NCBI RefSeq assembly: GCF_039533965.1
Contig: NZ_BAAAUN010000002.1
Location: 62,001-126,000, forward strand
Direction of reading: 5' to 3'
Origin: Microbacterium luteolum
Lineage (GTDB): Bacteria > Actinomycetota > Actinomycetes > Actinomycetales > Microbacteriaceae
Length of the DNA stretch: 64,000 nt
The notes beneath the pieces were generated by a model. It made no database searches and had not been told where the DNA came from. It saw only the letters and a list, made by a program, of their open reading frames with translations. Both the position numbers and the translations under genes were made by a program. This document shows, one piece after another, positions 1 through 8,757 of this stretch. Every line of letters begins with the position of its first letter. Position 1 is the first letter of the stretch.

Positions 1-86
1 CCGAAGAGCTGTTCCACGACCCCCAACACGACTACACCCGGGAGCTGCTGGCCGCGGTGCCCGGTCGAACGGAGATCCCCGCATGA
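1..86 (+). CDS. Peptide/nickel-type ABC transporter ATP-binding protein (C-terminal end only)
   Basis: Only the last 27 codons are inside the window, read from base 3 to a TGA at 84-86. They read as the usual C-terminal tail of Dpp/Opp-family ATPases: a DPQHDYTRELL stretch followed by AAVPGR. The stop overlaps the ATG of the next gene (ATGA), so this gene is the upstream member of the monooxygenase/CMD operon. The KPN_01858/Avi_7169 gene sets are known to travel with such transporters, which agrees. The substrate cannot be inferred from this fragment. Confidence 0.75.
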   Translation, partial: EELFHDPQHDYTRELLAAVPGRTEIPA

Positions 87-1102
87 CCGCCCCCACCGTC
101 GCCTTCTTCACCCGCCTGCTCGACGACGCGGCGCCCGCCGAGCGCTACGCCCTCGCAGCTGCGCAGATCCAGCTGGCCGAGAGCGTCGGCATCGGACGAG
201 CGTGGGTCGCGCAGCACCACTTCCGCGCGGCGGAGGGCGGTCTTCCCTCGCCCCTGGTGCTCCTGGCGAATATCGCGGCGCGCACCACGCGCATCCGCCT
301 GGGGACGGGCGTCATCACCCTGCCGCTGGAGGATCCGGTGCGCGTCGCCGAGGACGCGGTGGTCGCCGACCTGCTGTCCGACGGGCGGCTCGACCTGGGG
401 TTGGGCAGCGGCGGCACCCCGTCGTCGTTCGTGCCGTTCGGCGAGGACGTGCGCGACAAGGCGCCGACCTACGACCGCAAGCTCGCCGTGCTGCTCGACG
501 CCCTGACCGCTCGCGACATCGGCGCGGGCAACACGCTCTATCCGGATGCCGCTGACCTCGCCGACCGCATCTGGCAGGCGACATTCTCGGCGCCGGGCGG
601 CCATCGCGCCGGCGTCCACGGGCACGGACTGCTGCTGTCCCGTACTCAGCCCCGCCGCGACGACGCGCTGCACGCGCCGCTCGCCGCCCTGCAGGATCCG
701 ATCATCGACGCGTACCTCGAGGCTCTGCCCGACGGTGCGACGCCGCGGATCACGGCCTCCCGCACCGTGTTCGTCGCCGACGACCGCGCCGAGGCTCTGC
801 GCTTCGCGGAGGTCGGACTGCGGCGCGCGGCCGAGGGGTTCCGGCGACAGGGCCAGACGATCCCCGGTGACAGCATCGACGAGCTGATCGTCGCCCTCGA
901 CACGCACCTCGGCACGCCGGAGGAGGTCGCGGAGTCGCTCGCCGCCGACTCCACCCTCGCCCGCGCGACGGAGGTCGCGTTCCAGGTGCATTCGGTCGAC
1001 GCCCCGCATGACCACGTGCTGCGCTCGATCGAGCTCTTCGCCGAGCAGGTCGCGCCCGCGCTCGGCTACGCACTCACCGACACCATCAAGGAGAAGGCAT
1101 GA
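83..1102 (+). CDS. LLM-class flavin-dependent monooxygenase (KPN_01858-like family)
   Basis: A 339-residue bacterial-luciferase-like protein. The TIM-barrel signatures are visible: an N-terminal AESVGIGRAWVAQHH segment, TTRIRLGTGV around residue 75, then a DGRLDLGLGSGG phosphate/flavin-binding loop near residue 110. Members use reduced FMN supplied by a separate reductase to oxygenate an organic substrate. The ATG overlaps the upstream ATPase stop by 4 bp and the gene's own stop overlaps the next ATG, so the genes are translationally coupled. Together with the two following AhpD-fold genes it matches the neighbourhood named LLM KPN_01858, CMD Avi_7170 and peroxidase Avi_7169. The substrate of that set is not known to me; sulfonated or halogenated compounds are guesses only. 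Confidence 0.85.
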   Translation: MTAPTVAFFTRLLDDAAPAERYALAAAQIQLAESVGIGRAWVAQHHFRAAEGGLPSPLVLLANIAARTTRIRLGTGVITLPLEDPVRVAEDAVVADLLSDGRLDLGLGSGGTPSSFVPFGEDVRDKAPTYDRKLAVLLDALTARDIGAGNTLYPDAADLADRIWQATFSAPGGHRAGVHGHGLLLSRTQPRRDDALHAPLAALQDPIIDAYLEALPDGATPRITASRTVFVADDRAEALRFAEVGLRRAAEGFRRQGQTIPGDSIDELIVALDTHLGTPEEVAESLAADSTLARATEVAFQVHSVDAPHDHVLRSIELFAEQVAPALGYALTDTIKEKA

Positions 1103-1725
1103 CCCACGACATCGTCGATCAGATCGCGGGGGTGACGCCCGAGCTCGATGCCCTGCGGCGTCGTCGCCCCGTCACCAGGGAGCAGCTGCAGGCGAGCTTC
1201 GACGCGCTGTTCCGTCCGGTCTCGGAGGAGCACGCATCGCAGGCGGAGCGGGAGCTCATCGCCGCGTTCGCCACGCGGCTCGCCGGCAGCTCCGACGCGA
1301 CCGGCACGTTCTACGCCGACCGCGCGCTCGCCGCCGACGCAGATGGTGCGGCGGTCGTGCTGGCCGAGGCGTCGGACGCTGCGGTCGAAGGACCGTTCGG
1401 CGCATACACCGAACGCGGACTGCAGGGCGAGAGCACCGAGGGGGAGCGCTACGCGCCGTCGGATGCCGCCGCCGAGGCTCTCGGAGACCGGCTCGCCGCC
1501 GCACTGGCGCACACGCACCTGCTGGTGTTCCGTCCGCGGGAGGCGTCGGCGGCGGACATCAGTCGACTGCTCGACGCCGGATGGTCGGCCGACGGCATCA
1601 TCACGCTGTCGCAGCTCGTGTCGTTCCTGGCGTTCCAGCAGCGGGTCATCACCGGTCTCCGGGTGCTCGCTGCCGCCGGTCTCGCGTCGACCGCGCAGAC
1701 CGATTCCGAGGAGGAAGCAGCATGA
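1099..1725 (+). CDS. CMD-domain protein, Avi_7170-like
   Basis: A 208-residue alpha-helical protein that resembles the carboxymuconolactone decarboxylase/AhpD fold. It has a helical RLLDAGWSADGIITLSQLV segment near residue 155 like those flanking AhpD active sites. No cysteine is visible anywhere in the protein, so the CxxC peroxidase centre is absent, in contrast to the next gene. It overlaps both neighbours by ATGA junctions. It may act as a structural partner of the next protein or bind substrate. This is inferred from the pairing, not from any visible active site. Confidence 0.75.
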   Translation: MTHDIVDQIAGVTPELDALRRRRPVTREQLQASFDALFRPVSEEHASQAERELIAAFATRLAGSSDATGTFYADRALAADADGAAVVLAEASDAAVEGPFGAYTERGLQGESTEGERYAPSDAAAEALGDRLAAALAHTHLLVFRPREASAADISRLLDAGWSADGIITLSQLVSFLAFQQRVITGLRVLAAAGLASTAQTDSEEEAA

Positions 1726-2327
1726 CCGCCGACCAGAGCGTGCTCACGCACGACGCCCCGCATCCCCACGCCTTCACGCGCGGCGAGGTCGGCTGGCTGC
1801 CGCACCTCGCGCCGCTGCCCGAGGAGGAGCTCACCGAGCGGCACTACGACGGGCTCGTCGACGCCGCGCGGGCCAAGAACGACTACTTCCGCCTCCTCGC
1901 GCGCGATCCCGAGATTCTGAAGGCGCGCACCCTCGTCGACAAGGACATCTTCTACAACGTCGCCGAGGGCCTCCCTCGGGCCGAGCGCGAGCTCGCGGCG
2001 ACCGCGGCATCCCGCCGCAACGGCTGCGTGTTCTGCGCCTCGGTGCACTCCCGTTTCGCCGCGCACCACGGCAAGCGCGTGGACGATGTCGACCGCCTGC
2101 TCGACGCGGGCGTGGAGGCCGACCTCGGCGAGCGGTGGAACGCGGTCGTCGCGGCATCCGTCGCCCTGACCGACACGCCCAGTGCGTTCGGGGAGGCCGA
2201 GATCGCCCGGCTCCGCGCGGCCGGCCTCGACGATCTGGAGATCGCCGATGTCATCCACGGCGCGGCGTTCTTCAACTGGGCCAACCGGCTGATGCTGTCG
2301 ATCGGACGGCCGGTCGCGCCGGCCTGA
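1722..2327 (+). CDS. Alkylhydroperoxidase-domain protein, Avi_7169-like
   Basis: A 201-residue AhpD/CMD-fold protein starting at the ATG inside the ATGA overlap at 1722. The redox motif RRNGCVFCASVHSR (CxxC followed by S-x-H) lies near residue 100 and is the AhpD-type catalytic centre, supporting a peroxidase or thiol-redox role. Earlier in the protein there is a conserved HxHAFTRGEVGWLPHL segment. As the last gene of the operon it probably removes peroxide released by the upstream flavin monooxygenase, or acts on its product. Confidence 0.8.
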   Translation: MTADQSVLTHDAPHPHAFTRGEVGWLPHLAPLPEEELTERHYDGLVDAARAKNDYFRLLARDPEILKARTLVDKDIFYNVAEGLPRAERELAATAASRRNGCVFCASVHSRFAAHHGKRVDDVDRLLDAGVEADLGERWNAVVAASVALTDTPSAFGEAEIARLRAAGLDDLEIADVIHGAAFFNWANRLMLSIGRPVAPA

Positions 2328-2336
2328 CCTCTCGAC

Positions 2337-3281
2337 CTACGGGACGAGGATGATCTTGCCCGAGGCGGCGCCGGATTCCATGAGCTCATGGGCCTGCGCC
2401 GCTTCGGCGAGCGGCAGCTCCGGACCGAGCTCGATCGTGAAGTCGCCGGAGGCGAGCAGCTCGACCGTCTTCGGCAGCGCCTCGGCCCGCCAGGCGAGCT
2501 CCTCCTCGGTGAGGGGCACGGGAGAACCGCCGGAGAAGGCGCGGATGCCGAACGACGCGGCATCCGGGCCTCGTACGATCGTCGCGATCCGGTCGCGGTC
2601 GGCGACGAGGGCGAGCGACGTCTCGATCGCCTCGTCGGTGCCCGCGCAGTCCAGGACGACCGTGACGGGAGCAGGTGCGACGTCTCTCACGCGCTCGAGG
2701 AGGCCGGCGTCATAGGAGATCGGGATGGCGCCGAGCTCGCGCAGGAGCTCGTGGCGGGAAGGGCTCGCGGTGGCGATCACGGTCGCGCCCCAGGCCACGG
2801 CGAACTGCACCGCGAACTGGCCCACAGAGCCGGAACCGGCGTGGACCAGCAGCACATCGCCGTCGGTCACGCCGAGCGAGCGCAGCGCCTGGTAGGCGGT
2901 GCCTGCCGGGATGCCGATCGCCGCGCCCTCGGCGGCGGTCACGGCATCCGGAAGGGCGACGAGCTTCTCGGTCGCGATCGCCAGCGCCGAGGCGTAGGTG
3001 CCGAGCGCATCGCGGATGGCGACACGGTCGCCGACCGCGAAGTCGTCGACCCCTTCGCCGAGGACCTCGACGACGCCCGCGCCGTCGAAGCCGACCGGCC
3101 GCGGCTCGGTGATGTCCGGCGAGGGGCGCTTGCGGCTGCGCAGCTTCGCGTCGATCGGGTTCACGCCGGCGGCCTCGATCCGCACGACCACATCGCCGCG
3201 CGCCGCGACGGGGTCGGGGATCTCGATCTCGTGGAGGACTGCGGGGGATCCGAACTCGGTGTAGACGATCGCGCGTGCCAT
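2337..3281 (-). CDS. NAD(P)H-dependent zinc-independent MDR oxidoreductase (quinone-reductase-like)
   Basis: A 314-residue medium-chain dehydrogenase/reductase of the quinone reductase subgroup. The N-terminal GroES-like half contains EAAGVNPIDAKLRSR and PRPVGFDGAGVV. The cofactor half begins with the Rossmann stretch LLVHAGSGSVGQFAVQFA near residue 150. No structural zinc cysteine cluster is present, as expected for zinc-independent members that reduce quinones or enones with NADPH. It ends 9 bp from the convergent Avi_7169-like gene. A TAGCCT -10 element (3289-3294, minus strand) lies 7 bp before the ATG, so transcription probably starts at or next to the start codon. Confidence 0.85.
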   Translation of the reverse strand: MARAIVYTEFGSPAVLHEIEIPDPVAARGDVVVRIEAAGVNPIDAKLRSRKRPSPDITEPRPVGFDGAGVVEVLGEGVDDFAVGDRVAIRDALGTYASALAIATEKLVALPDAVTAAEGAAIGIPAGTAYQALRSLGVTDGDVLLVHAGSGSVGQFAVQFAVAWGATVIATASPSRHELLRELGAIPISYDAGLLERVRDVAPAPVTVVLDCAGTDEAIETSLALVADRDRIATIVRGPDAASFGIRAFSGGSPVPLTEEELAWRAEALPKTVELLASGDFTIELGPELPLAEAAQAHELMESGAASGKIILVP

Positions 3282-3308
3282 GCGATCCAGGCTACCCGCG
3301 TGCGGTGC

Positions 3309-6300
3309 TCAGCGCCCGGCGAGCGCCTTCATGATGCGCTGCGGCGAAACCGCCTGCGCGGTGCCGAGCCGCTGGGCGAACACGCTGATCCGGTATTCCT
3401 CCAGAAGCCAGCGCACCTCCACGAGTGCGGGCGCGGCATCCGTGGGGAGCGGGATCGTCCCGCCGGCGTCCTCGAACGCCTTCGCCATCCGCTCGAACTC
3501 CGTCATGCGCGCGCGGTCCTTGCCCGGCTCGTTCGTGAGAGTCTTCAGGCGGTCGAGCATGCCCTCGAAATAACGCGGGAAATGCGCGAGACGCTCGACG
3601 CCCGCGGTCGAGACGAATCCCGGATGCAGCAGGCCGGACAGCTGCGTGCGGATGTCGTTCAGCGGGCCGAGCAGGGCCAGCGAGTTCTGCGCCTTGATCC
3701 CGCGCTCCACCTCGCGGGACTTCGTGAGGATGCGCGCGACCAGCGAGACGCAGGCGAACAGCTCATCGACGAGGGATGCCGAGACCGCCTCGCGGACCCG
3801 GGCGAACTCCGCCTCGCTGCGCACGATCCCGGTTCCCTGGGTCGACGCGTCGATCACTCGTCGCGCGACCGCCGCCCGGCTGTCCTCGATGAGCGCGGCG
3901 GCCGACTGATAGGGCGAAGCCGCGAGCGCGAGCTTCTCCTGGCTGGTGAGGTGCTCCTGCACGTACGACGACGGGGAGGGGACGCCCAGCAGCACGAGCC
4001 GGAGCACGCCCTTGCGCGTCGCGTCCGCCGCGGCATCCGCCGTGGACTCGACTCGCACCGCGACGGTCTTGCCCTGGTCGACGATCGCCGGGTACCCGCG
4101 CACCACGCCGCCGGCGACGCGGGTGTCGAGGACCTCCGGGAGCTCGCCGAACGTCCAGGCTGTCAGGCCGGTCTGCTCGATCTTCGGGGCTGGATCGCTC
4201 GATACCCTCAGGGGTCCGGAAGTGCGCGGAGGGGCGGCGATCGACCGTGCCACGCTGCTGCGGGCGCGGTCGGAGAGCTCGGCCTGCAGCGTACGCAGGT
4301 CGCGACTGCTTCCGACGATCCGGCCGCGCTCGTCGACGGCACGGAAGTTCATGCGCAGGTGCGGCGGCACGCGCTCGTCCTCGAAGTCGCCGGCCGCCAC
4401 CAGCTGATTCGCCAGCGGCTGGATCATCCGAGCGAGCGCTTCCTTGAGCGTCCGCGGCGGCAGGCCGCCGTGGTTCTCCGGCCCCTGGTCCGCGAGCTCG
4501 GCGCCGAACTTCTCCGCCCAGTCCGCGGCGGGGACGACGTGACGGCGGATCGCCTTGGGCAGGGCGCGCAGGAGTCCGGTGACCAGCTCGGCGCGGAGGC
4601 CGGGCACCTGCCAGTCGAAACCGCGGTCCTCGATCTGCGCGAGCAGCGGCAGCGGCAAGACCACGCTCACGCCGTCGTCGGCGGCACCCGGCTCGAACCG
4701 GTACGCGAGGCCCAGCACCTGATCGCCCTGGTTCCAGCGCGTCGGGAACTCGCTCTGGTCGGCCCTGGCCTCGTCATCGAGCAGGTCGGCCTCGCGCATG
4801 ACCAGCAGCTTCGGCGTGGTCTGCAGCGCGTCACGCCACCAGGTCTCGAAGGACCGCACGTCGAAGACCTCGGCGGGGATCCGCTCGTCGTAGAACCGGA
4901 AGACGGCCTCGTCGCCGGCGAGGATGTCGCGGCGCCGCTCCCGCTCCTCGAGTTTCTCGAGGCGCTTGCGGAGCTCGTGGTTGCTGCGCCAGAACGCACT
5001 GACCCGCTTGTCGATGCGGGTCGGATCCCACTCGCCCTCGACGAGCGCGTGCCGGACGAACAGCTCACGCGACGCGGCGCGGTCGATGCGCGCGAACTGC
5101 ACGCGGCGACGGGGGATGATCTCGACGCCGAACAGCGTGACCTTCTCGAACGCGACGGCGGCGCCGGCATCCTTCGACCAGTGCGGCTCCGTGACCTGAC
5201 GCTTGGCGAGGTCGCCGGCGAGCGGTTCCGCCCAGGCGGGGTCGATCGCGGCGACCGTGCGTGCGAAGGTGCGGGAGGTCTCGACGATCTCGGCGGCCAT
5301 GACCGCCTGCGGGCTCTTCTTGCGCAGGCCGGAGCCGGGGAAGATCGAGAAGCGGATGCCGCGGGCTCCGCGGTACTCCGCGATACGGCGACCCTTCGGC
5401 TCCTTCGCGGGGGAGTGCCCCTTGCCCGCCGGGGCGGTGCGCTCGTCGAGGATGCCGATCTGCGAGAGCAGCCCCGACAGCAGCGCGCGGTGGATCGCGT
5501 CCGGATCCGAGGCCCCCTGCTGGGTCCCAGAGCCTCTCGAAGGGCCCTTCTTCGCGTCCTTGACCAAGGTGCTGAGCTGGCGGTGCACGTCGAACCACTC
5601 GCGCACGCGCACGTAGTTGAGGTGCTCGGAGCGGCACAGGCGCCGGAACGCGCTCGATCCCAGCTCGCGCTGCTGCTCACGCAGGTGGTTCCAGAGGTTG
5701 AGGAGAGTGAGGAAGTCGCTCGTCGGGTCGACGAAGCGCGCGTGCAGGCGATCGGCCTCCTCGCGACGCTCCTCCGGACGCTCACGGACATCCTGGATCG
5801 TCAGGCCCGACACGATCGGCAGGACGTCGTGCACGACCTGGGTCCCTGAGCCTGTCGAAGGGCGCCCCGCCTCGATCAGCATCCGTGCGAATCGCGGATC
5901 GATCGGCATGCGCGAGATGTCACGGCCGATGCGGGTGAGGTGAGGGGAATCGTCGCGACGCGACGGCTCCACGGCGCCGAGCTCCGTGAGCAGGTCGAAG
6001 GCCGCCTTCACGCCACGCGAGTCCGGAGGGGTGAGGAACGGGAAAGCCGTGATGTCGCCGAAGCCGAGCGACAGCATCTGCAGGATGACCGAGGCCAGCG
6101 AGGTGCGCAGGATCTCGGGCTCGGTGAACTCCGGGCGCTTCTCGAAGTCCTCCTCCGCGTAGAGGCGGATCGCGATGCCGTCGCTCGTTCGCCCGGCTCG
6201 GCCCGCACGCTGGTTCGCCGACGCCTGCGAGATCGCCTCGATCGGAAGCTGCTGCACCTTGGAGCGATTGCTGTAGCGGGAGATGCGCGCCGTGCCGGTG

Positions 6301-7241
6301 TCGATCACATACCGGATGCCGGGAACCGTGAGGCTCGTCTCGGCGACGTTCGTGGCGAGGACCACCCGACGGCGCACGCCGGCGACGCGGCTGCGCTCGA
6401 AGACCCGGTGCTGCTCGGCGGCCGAAAGGCGTCCGTAGAGGGGGAGGACCTCGGTGGGGGAGCGATCCTTCGCATATGCGCCGCGCACGGCATCCGCGGC
6501 GTCCCTGATCTCCGCCTCGCCGGGAAGGAAGACGAGCACGTCGCCCGGCTCCTCGCGATCGAGTTCGCGCAGGGCCGCGACGATCGCCGACACCTCGTCC
6601 TCGTCCTCGGTCTCGTCGGTCTGCGCGCGGTAGCGGATCTCCACCGGGTAGGTGCGGCCGGACACCTCGATGATCGGGGCGGGGTCGCCGCTCGTTCCTG
6701 AGCTGGTCGAAGGCGCGAAGTGCTTCGCGAAGCTCTCCGGATCGATCGTCGCCGAGGTGATGATCACCTTGAGGTCGGGACGCTCCGGCAGGATGCGGAC
6801 GAGGTAGCCGATCAGGAAGTCGACGTTGAGCGAGCGCTCGTGCGCCTCGTCGATGATGATCGTGTCGTATCGGGTGAGGAGTCGGTCGCGATGGATCTCG
6901 TTGAGGAGGATGCCGTCGGTCATCAGCGCGACGCGGGTCTCGTCGGACACCTTGTCGGTGAAGCGCACCTTGTAGCCGACGAGCGTGCCCAGCTCGACCT
7001 GCAGCTCCTCGGCCACGCGTTCGGCGATCGTGCGGGCGGCCAGGCGTCGCGGCTGGGTGTGCGCGATGCGGGTACGGCCGAGCTCGAGCGCGATCTTCGG
7101 CAGCTGCGTCGTCTTGCCCGATCCGGTCGCGCCGGCCACGATGACGACCTGATTGTCGCGGATGGCGTCGGCGATCTCCTCCCGGGCGGCGCTGACGGGC
7201 AGCTCCGGGGGGTAGGAGATGACGGGGAGGGTCGCGGACAT
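3309..7241 (-). CDS. hrpA: ATP-dependent RNA helicase HrpA
   Basis: A 1310-residue DEAH-box helicase, close to the length of Escherichia coli HrpA (about 1300). Visible motifs are Walker A GATGSGKTTQLPK near residue 40, DEAH near 132, SAT soon after and QRAGRAGR near 347. The long C-terminal HrpA-specific region follows. I chose ATG 7241 (MSATLPVIS) because the extra upstream codons lack conservation and GGAGGG precedes this ATG. A TACGAT -10 lies 8 bp before it. Three copies of a dispersed palindromic repeat (5521-5544, 5839-5862, 6694-6713) sit in frame and add PSTGSGTQ-like peptides near residues 569, 464 and 179. HrpA resolves ribosome collisions and processes some mRNAs in other bacteria. 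Confidence 0.95.
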   Translation of the reverse strand: MSATLPVISYPPELPVSAAREEIADAIRDNQVVIVAGATGSGKTTQLPKIALELGRTRIAHTQPRRLAARTIAERVAEELQVELGTLVGYKVRFTDKVSDETRVALMTDGILLNEIHRDRLLTRYDTIIIDEAHERSLNVDFLIGYLVRILPERPDLKVIITSATIDPESFAKHFAPSTSSGTSGDPAPIIEVSGRTYPVEIRYRAQTDETEDEDEVSAIVAALRELDREEPGDVLVFLPGEAEIRDAADAVRGAYAKDRSPTEVLPLYGRLSAAEQHRVFERSRVAGVRRRVVLATNVAETSLTVPGIRYVIDTGTARISRYSNRSKVQQLPIEAISQASANQRAGRAGRTSDGIAIRLYAEEDFEKRPEFTEPEILRTSLASVILQMLSLGFGDITAFPFLTPPDSRGVKAAFDLLTELGAVEPSRRDDSPHLTRIGRDISRMPIDPRFARMLIEAGRPSTGSGTQVVHDVLPIVSGLTIQDVRERPEERREEADRLHARFVDPTSDFLTLLNLWNHLREQQRELGSSAFRRLCRSEHLNYVRVREWFDVHRQLSTLVKDAKKGPSRGSGTQQGASDPDAIHRALLSGLLSQIGILDERTAPAGKGHSPAKEPKGRRIAEYRGARGIRFSIFPGSGLRKKSPQAVMAAEIVETSRTFARTVAAIDPAWAEPLAGDLAKRQVTEPHWSKDAGAAVAFEKVTLFGVEIIPRRRVQFARIDRAASRELFVRHALVEGEWDPTRIDKRVSAFWRSNHELRKRLEKLEERERRRDILAGDEAVFRFYDERIPAEVFDVRSFETWWRDALQTTPKLLVMREADLLDDEARADQSEFPTRWNQGDQVLGLAYRFEPGAADDGVSVVLPLPLLAQIEDRGFDWQVPGLRAELVTGLLRALPKAIRRHVVPAADWAEKFGAELADQGPENHGGLPPRTLKEALARMIQPLANQLVAAGDFEDERVPPHLRMNFRAVDERGRIVGSSRDLRTLQAELSDRARSSVARSIAAPPRTSGPLRVSSDPAPKIEQTGLTAWTFGELPEVLDTRVAGGVVRGYPAIVDQGKTVAVRVESTADAAADATRKGVLRLVLLGVPSPSSYVQEHLTSQEKLALAASPYQSAAALIEDSRAAVARRVIDASTQGTGIVRSEAEFARVREAVSASLVDELFACVSLVARILTKSREVERGIKAQNSLALLGPLNDIRTQLSGLLHPGFVSTAGVERLAHFPRYFEGMLDRLKTLTNEPGKDRARMTEFERMAKAFEDAGGTIPLPTDAAPALVEVRWLLEEYRISVFAQRLGTAQAVSPQRIMKALAGR
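5521..5544 (-). repeat. In-frame dispersed palindromic repeat in hrpA (copy 1)
   Basis: A 24-bp unit starting TGGGTCCCAGAG and ending CTCGAAGGG on the plus strand. Read in the hrpA frame it gives GPSRGSGTQ. Its end lies inside a perfect 12-bp palindrome, GAAGGGCCCTTC, at 5539-5550. It is related to the copies at 5839, 6694, 31806 and 33208. Confidence 0.8.
5839..5862 (-). repeat. In-frame dispersed palindromic repeat in hrpA (copy 2)
   Basis: Starts TGGGTCCCTGAG and ends CCTGTCGAAGGG on the plus strand. It is identical over 24 bp to the full copy at 33208-33231 in the MFS gene. In the hrpA frame it encodes RPSTGSGTQ. Confidence 0.85.
6694..6713 (-). repeat. Diverged in-frame repeat in hrpA (copy 3)
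   Basis: A shorter, diverged copy: GTTCCTGAGCTGGTCGAAGG. In the hrpA frame it encodes APSTSSGTS between two helicase motifs. It keeps the same phase as the other copies. Confidence 0.65.
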
Positions 7242-7274
7242 AGCCCTCCATCGTATGACGAGTCGAGGATGCTC

Positions 7275-7304
7275 TTGCCACGCAAACTGCTTTGAGATAC
7301 AAAG
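7275..7304 (+). promoter_or_regulatory. Promoter with operator-like palindrome for the CPBP/wHTH operon
   Basis: A -35 element TTGCCA (7275-7280), a 17-bp spacer and a -10 element TACAAA (7298-7303) end 6 bp before the ATG at 7310. The inverted repeat CTTTG-AGATA-CAAAG (7290-7304) covers the -10. A regulator bound there would block transcription. The winged-helix protein encoded by the last gene of the operon is the obvious candidate for autoregulation; this is inference. Confidence 0.65.
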
Positions 7305-7309
7305 TAGAC

Positions 7310-8080
7310 ATGACCACGTGGCGATGGGCGATCGGACTGCCGGTGCTGAGGGTCGCGCTCGTCGCGACGGCATCCGTCCTCGTCTGGCTCGTCGTCCGGA
7401 TGGGCGAGAGCGACGTCTCGTTCCCGCCGCCGCCGATGCTCGCGGTCATCGCGATGCTCCCGGTCAACGTGGTCTGCTTGGTGCTCGTCGCCCGGCTGCT
7501 GCGACGAGAGGGGCGCAGCATCCGAGAGTTCCTCGGCTACGAGCCGCGCCGACTCGGACGCGACCTCCTGTGGGGGCTGCTGTGGCTCGTGGTGATGTAC
7601 CTGCCGTTGGTCGCGACGATCATGCTCGTCGTCTGGCTGCAGTACGGCAGCGAGATCTTCGGCCGGATGGAGACGATCTTCTTCGACCCGGCGAGCATCC
7701 CGACGCTGGACCCGGTCACCTGGACAGTCATCGCGGTCGTCGGCGTGCTCACCTTCGCGCCGCTGAACGCCCCGGTTGAGGAACTCGTCTACCGCGGGTA
7801 CGCCCAGGGGGCGCTCGAGCGGCGTTGGCCGACGGGTCTCGCGATCATCGTGCCCGCGGCGCTCTTCGCATCGCAGCACATCTGGTACGCGCCCACGCCC
7901 GCGGCGGTGGTCGCGTTCATGTGCGCCTTCTTCGTCTGGGGTGTGGGATCCGGGTGGATCTACCGGCGTCAGGGTCGGCTGATGCCCCTGGTCCTCGCCC
8001 ACGGACTGGTCAATCTGTTCTTCACCCTTCCCGTGCTCGTCTTCGTCATGATGGGCCTCCCCGTGAACGGAGCCGGTTGA
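7310..8080 (+). CDS. CPBP-family intramembrane glutamic protease
   Basis: About 256 residues with roughly eight hydrophobic segments. CPBP (Abi/CAAX) signatures are present: EELVYRGYAQGALERRW near residue 158 (the EExxxR motif), FASQHIWYAP near 187 (FxxxH) and LVLAHGLVNLFF near the C-terminus carrying the last histidine. Family members cleave substrates within the membrane or process prenylated and bacteriocin-related peptides. The start is ATG 7310, because a TTG 18 bp upstream would lie inside the -35/-10 region. The stop overlaps the next ATG (TGATG). Confidence 0.9.
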   Translation: MTTWRWAIGLPVLRVALVATASVLVWLVVRMGESDVSFPPPPMLAVIAMLPVNVVCLVLVARLLRREGRSIREFLGYEPRRLGRDLLWGLLWLVVMYLPLVATIMLVVWLQYGSEIFGRMETIFFDPASIPTLDPVTWTVIAVVGVLTFAPLNAPVEELVYRGYAQGALERRWPTGLAIIVPAALFASQHIWYAPTPAAVVAFMCAFFVWGVGSGWIYRRQGRLMPLVLAHGLVNLFFTLPVLVFVMMGLPVNGAG

Positions 8081-8757
8081 TGGTCGAGTCGTCGCATCAC
8101 GAGAAGGACGAGGCGCTGGCGCCGGCGGAGATGCTCGCGCTGGTGCGCGACCAGCAGCGCAGCGTCGAGGGGCAGATCGCGGCCTTCGTCCCCCTGCTGC
8201 TCGTCGCGTGGGGCGTCGCCTGGCTTTTCGGCCTCGGCGCCCTCTGGCTGATCGACGGGATGCGCCCCGGTCTCACGGTGCCGCCGGCGGTGGCGATCAC
8301 GATCGCCGCGGCGCTGTTCGTCGGTGCGATCGTGCTGTCCGCCGTGCTGGGCGCTCGTTCGGGACGCGGCGTGCGCCGTGACGCGGCGACGGCGTTCCCG
8401 GCGATCGTGTACGGCTGCACGTGGAGCCTCGGCACCGTCGCGATCGTCGCCGTCGGACTCGGTCTGCTCGCGAACGGCATGGATGCCGCGCTCGCACGCA
8501 TCTTCTTCCCCACCGTGCTGGTGCTGTTCGCCGGGCTCATGTTCGTCCTCGGGGCCGCCATCTGGCGCGCGGTGCCGATGCTGCTCCTCGGCGTCTGGAT
8601 CGTCGCCGTCGCCGTCGCGGCCCCGTTCTTCGGATACCCCGCCGTTCTCCTCGTCCTCGCGGTCGGCGGCGGACTCGGCTTCCTCGCTCTGGGGGCGCTG
8701 TCCTTCCGCCACCTCTCCCGACTGCGCCGGCCCCTGGCGGGAGGCCGCCGTGGTTGA
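8080..8757 (+). CDS. Integral membrane protein of unknown function
   Basis: A 225-residue protein with a hydrophilic N-terminal MVESSHHEKDEALAPAEMLALVRDQQ segment and about six transmembrane helices. I do not recognise a catalytic motif. It sits between a CPBP protease and a winged-helix regulator with overlapping junctions on both sides (1 bp and 8 bp), so the three are one unit. Proteins of this shape are often coded beside small wHTH repressors in actinobacteria and may be the regulator's membrane partner. That is inference from context only. Confidence 0.8.
   Translation: MVESSHHEKDEALAPAEMLALVRDQQRSVEGQIAAFVPLLLVAWGVAWLFGLGALWLIDGMRPGLTVPPAVAITIAAALFVGAIVLSAVLGARSGRGVRRDAATAFPAIVYGCTWSLGTVAIVAVGLGLLANGMDAALARIFFPTVLVLFAGLMFVLGAAIWRAVPMLLLGVWIVAVAVAAPFFGYPAVLLVLAVGGGLGFLALGALSFRHLSRLRRPLAGGRRG

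Noticed and set aside
2388..5849. A plus-strand open frame of more than 1100 codons opposite the MDR and hrpA genes
   Set aside because: It is antisense to two well-conserved genes and its translation is low-complexity Arg/Gly/Ala/Asp-rich, as expected for the shadow of high-GC coding DNA.
7292..7309. TTG start for the CPBP protease
   Set aside because: It lies within the operator and -10 element, so it would not be transcribed from the predicted promoter.
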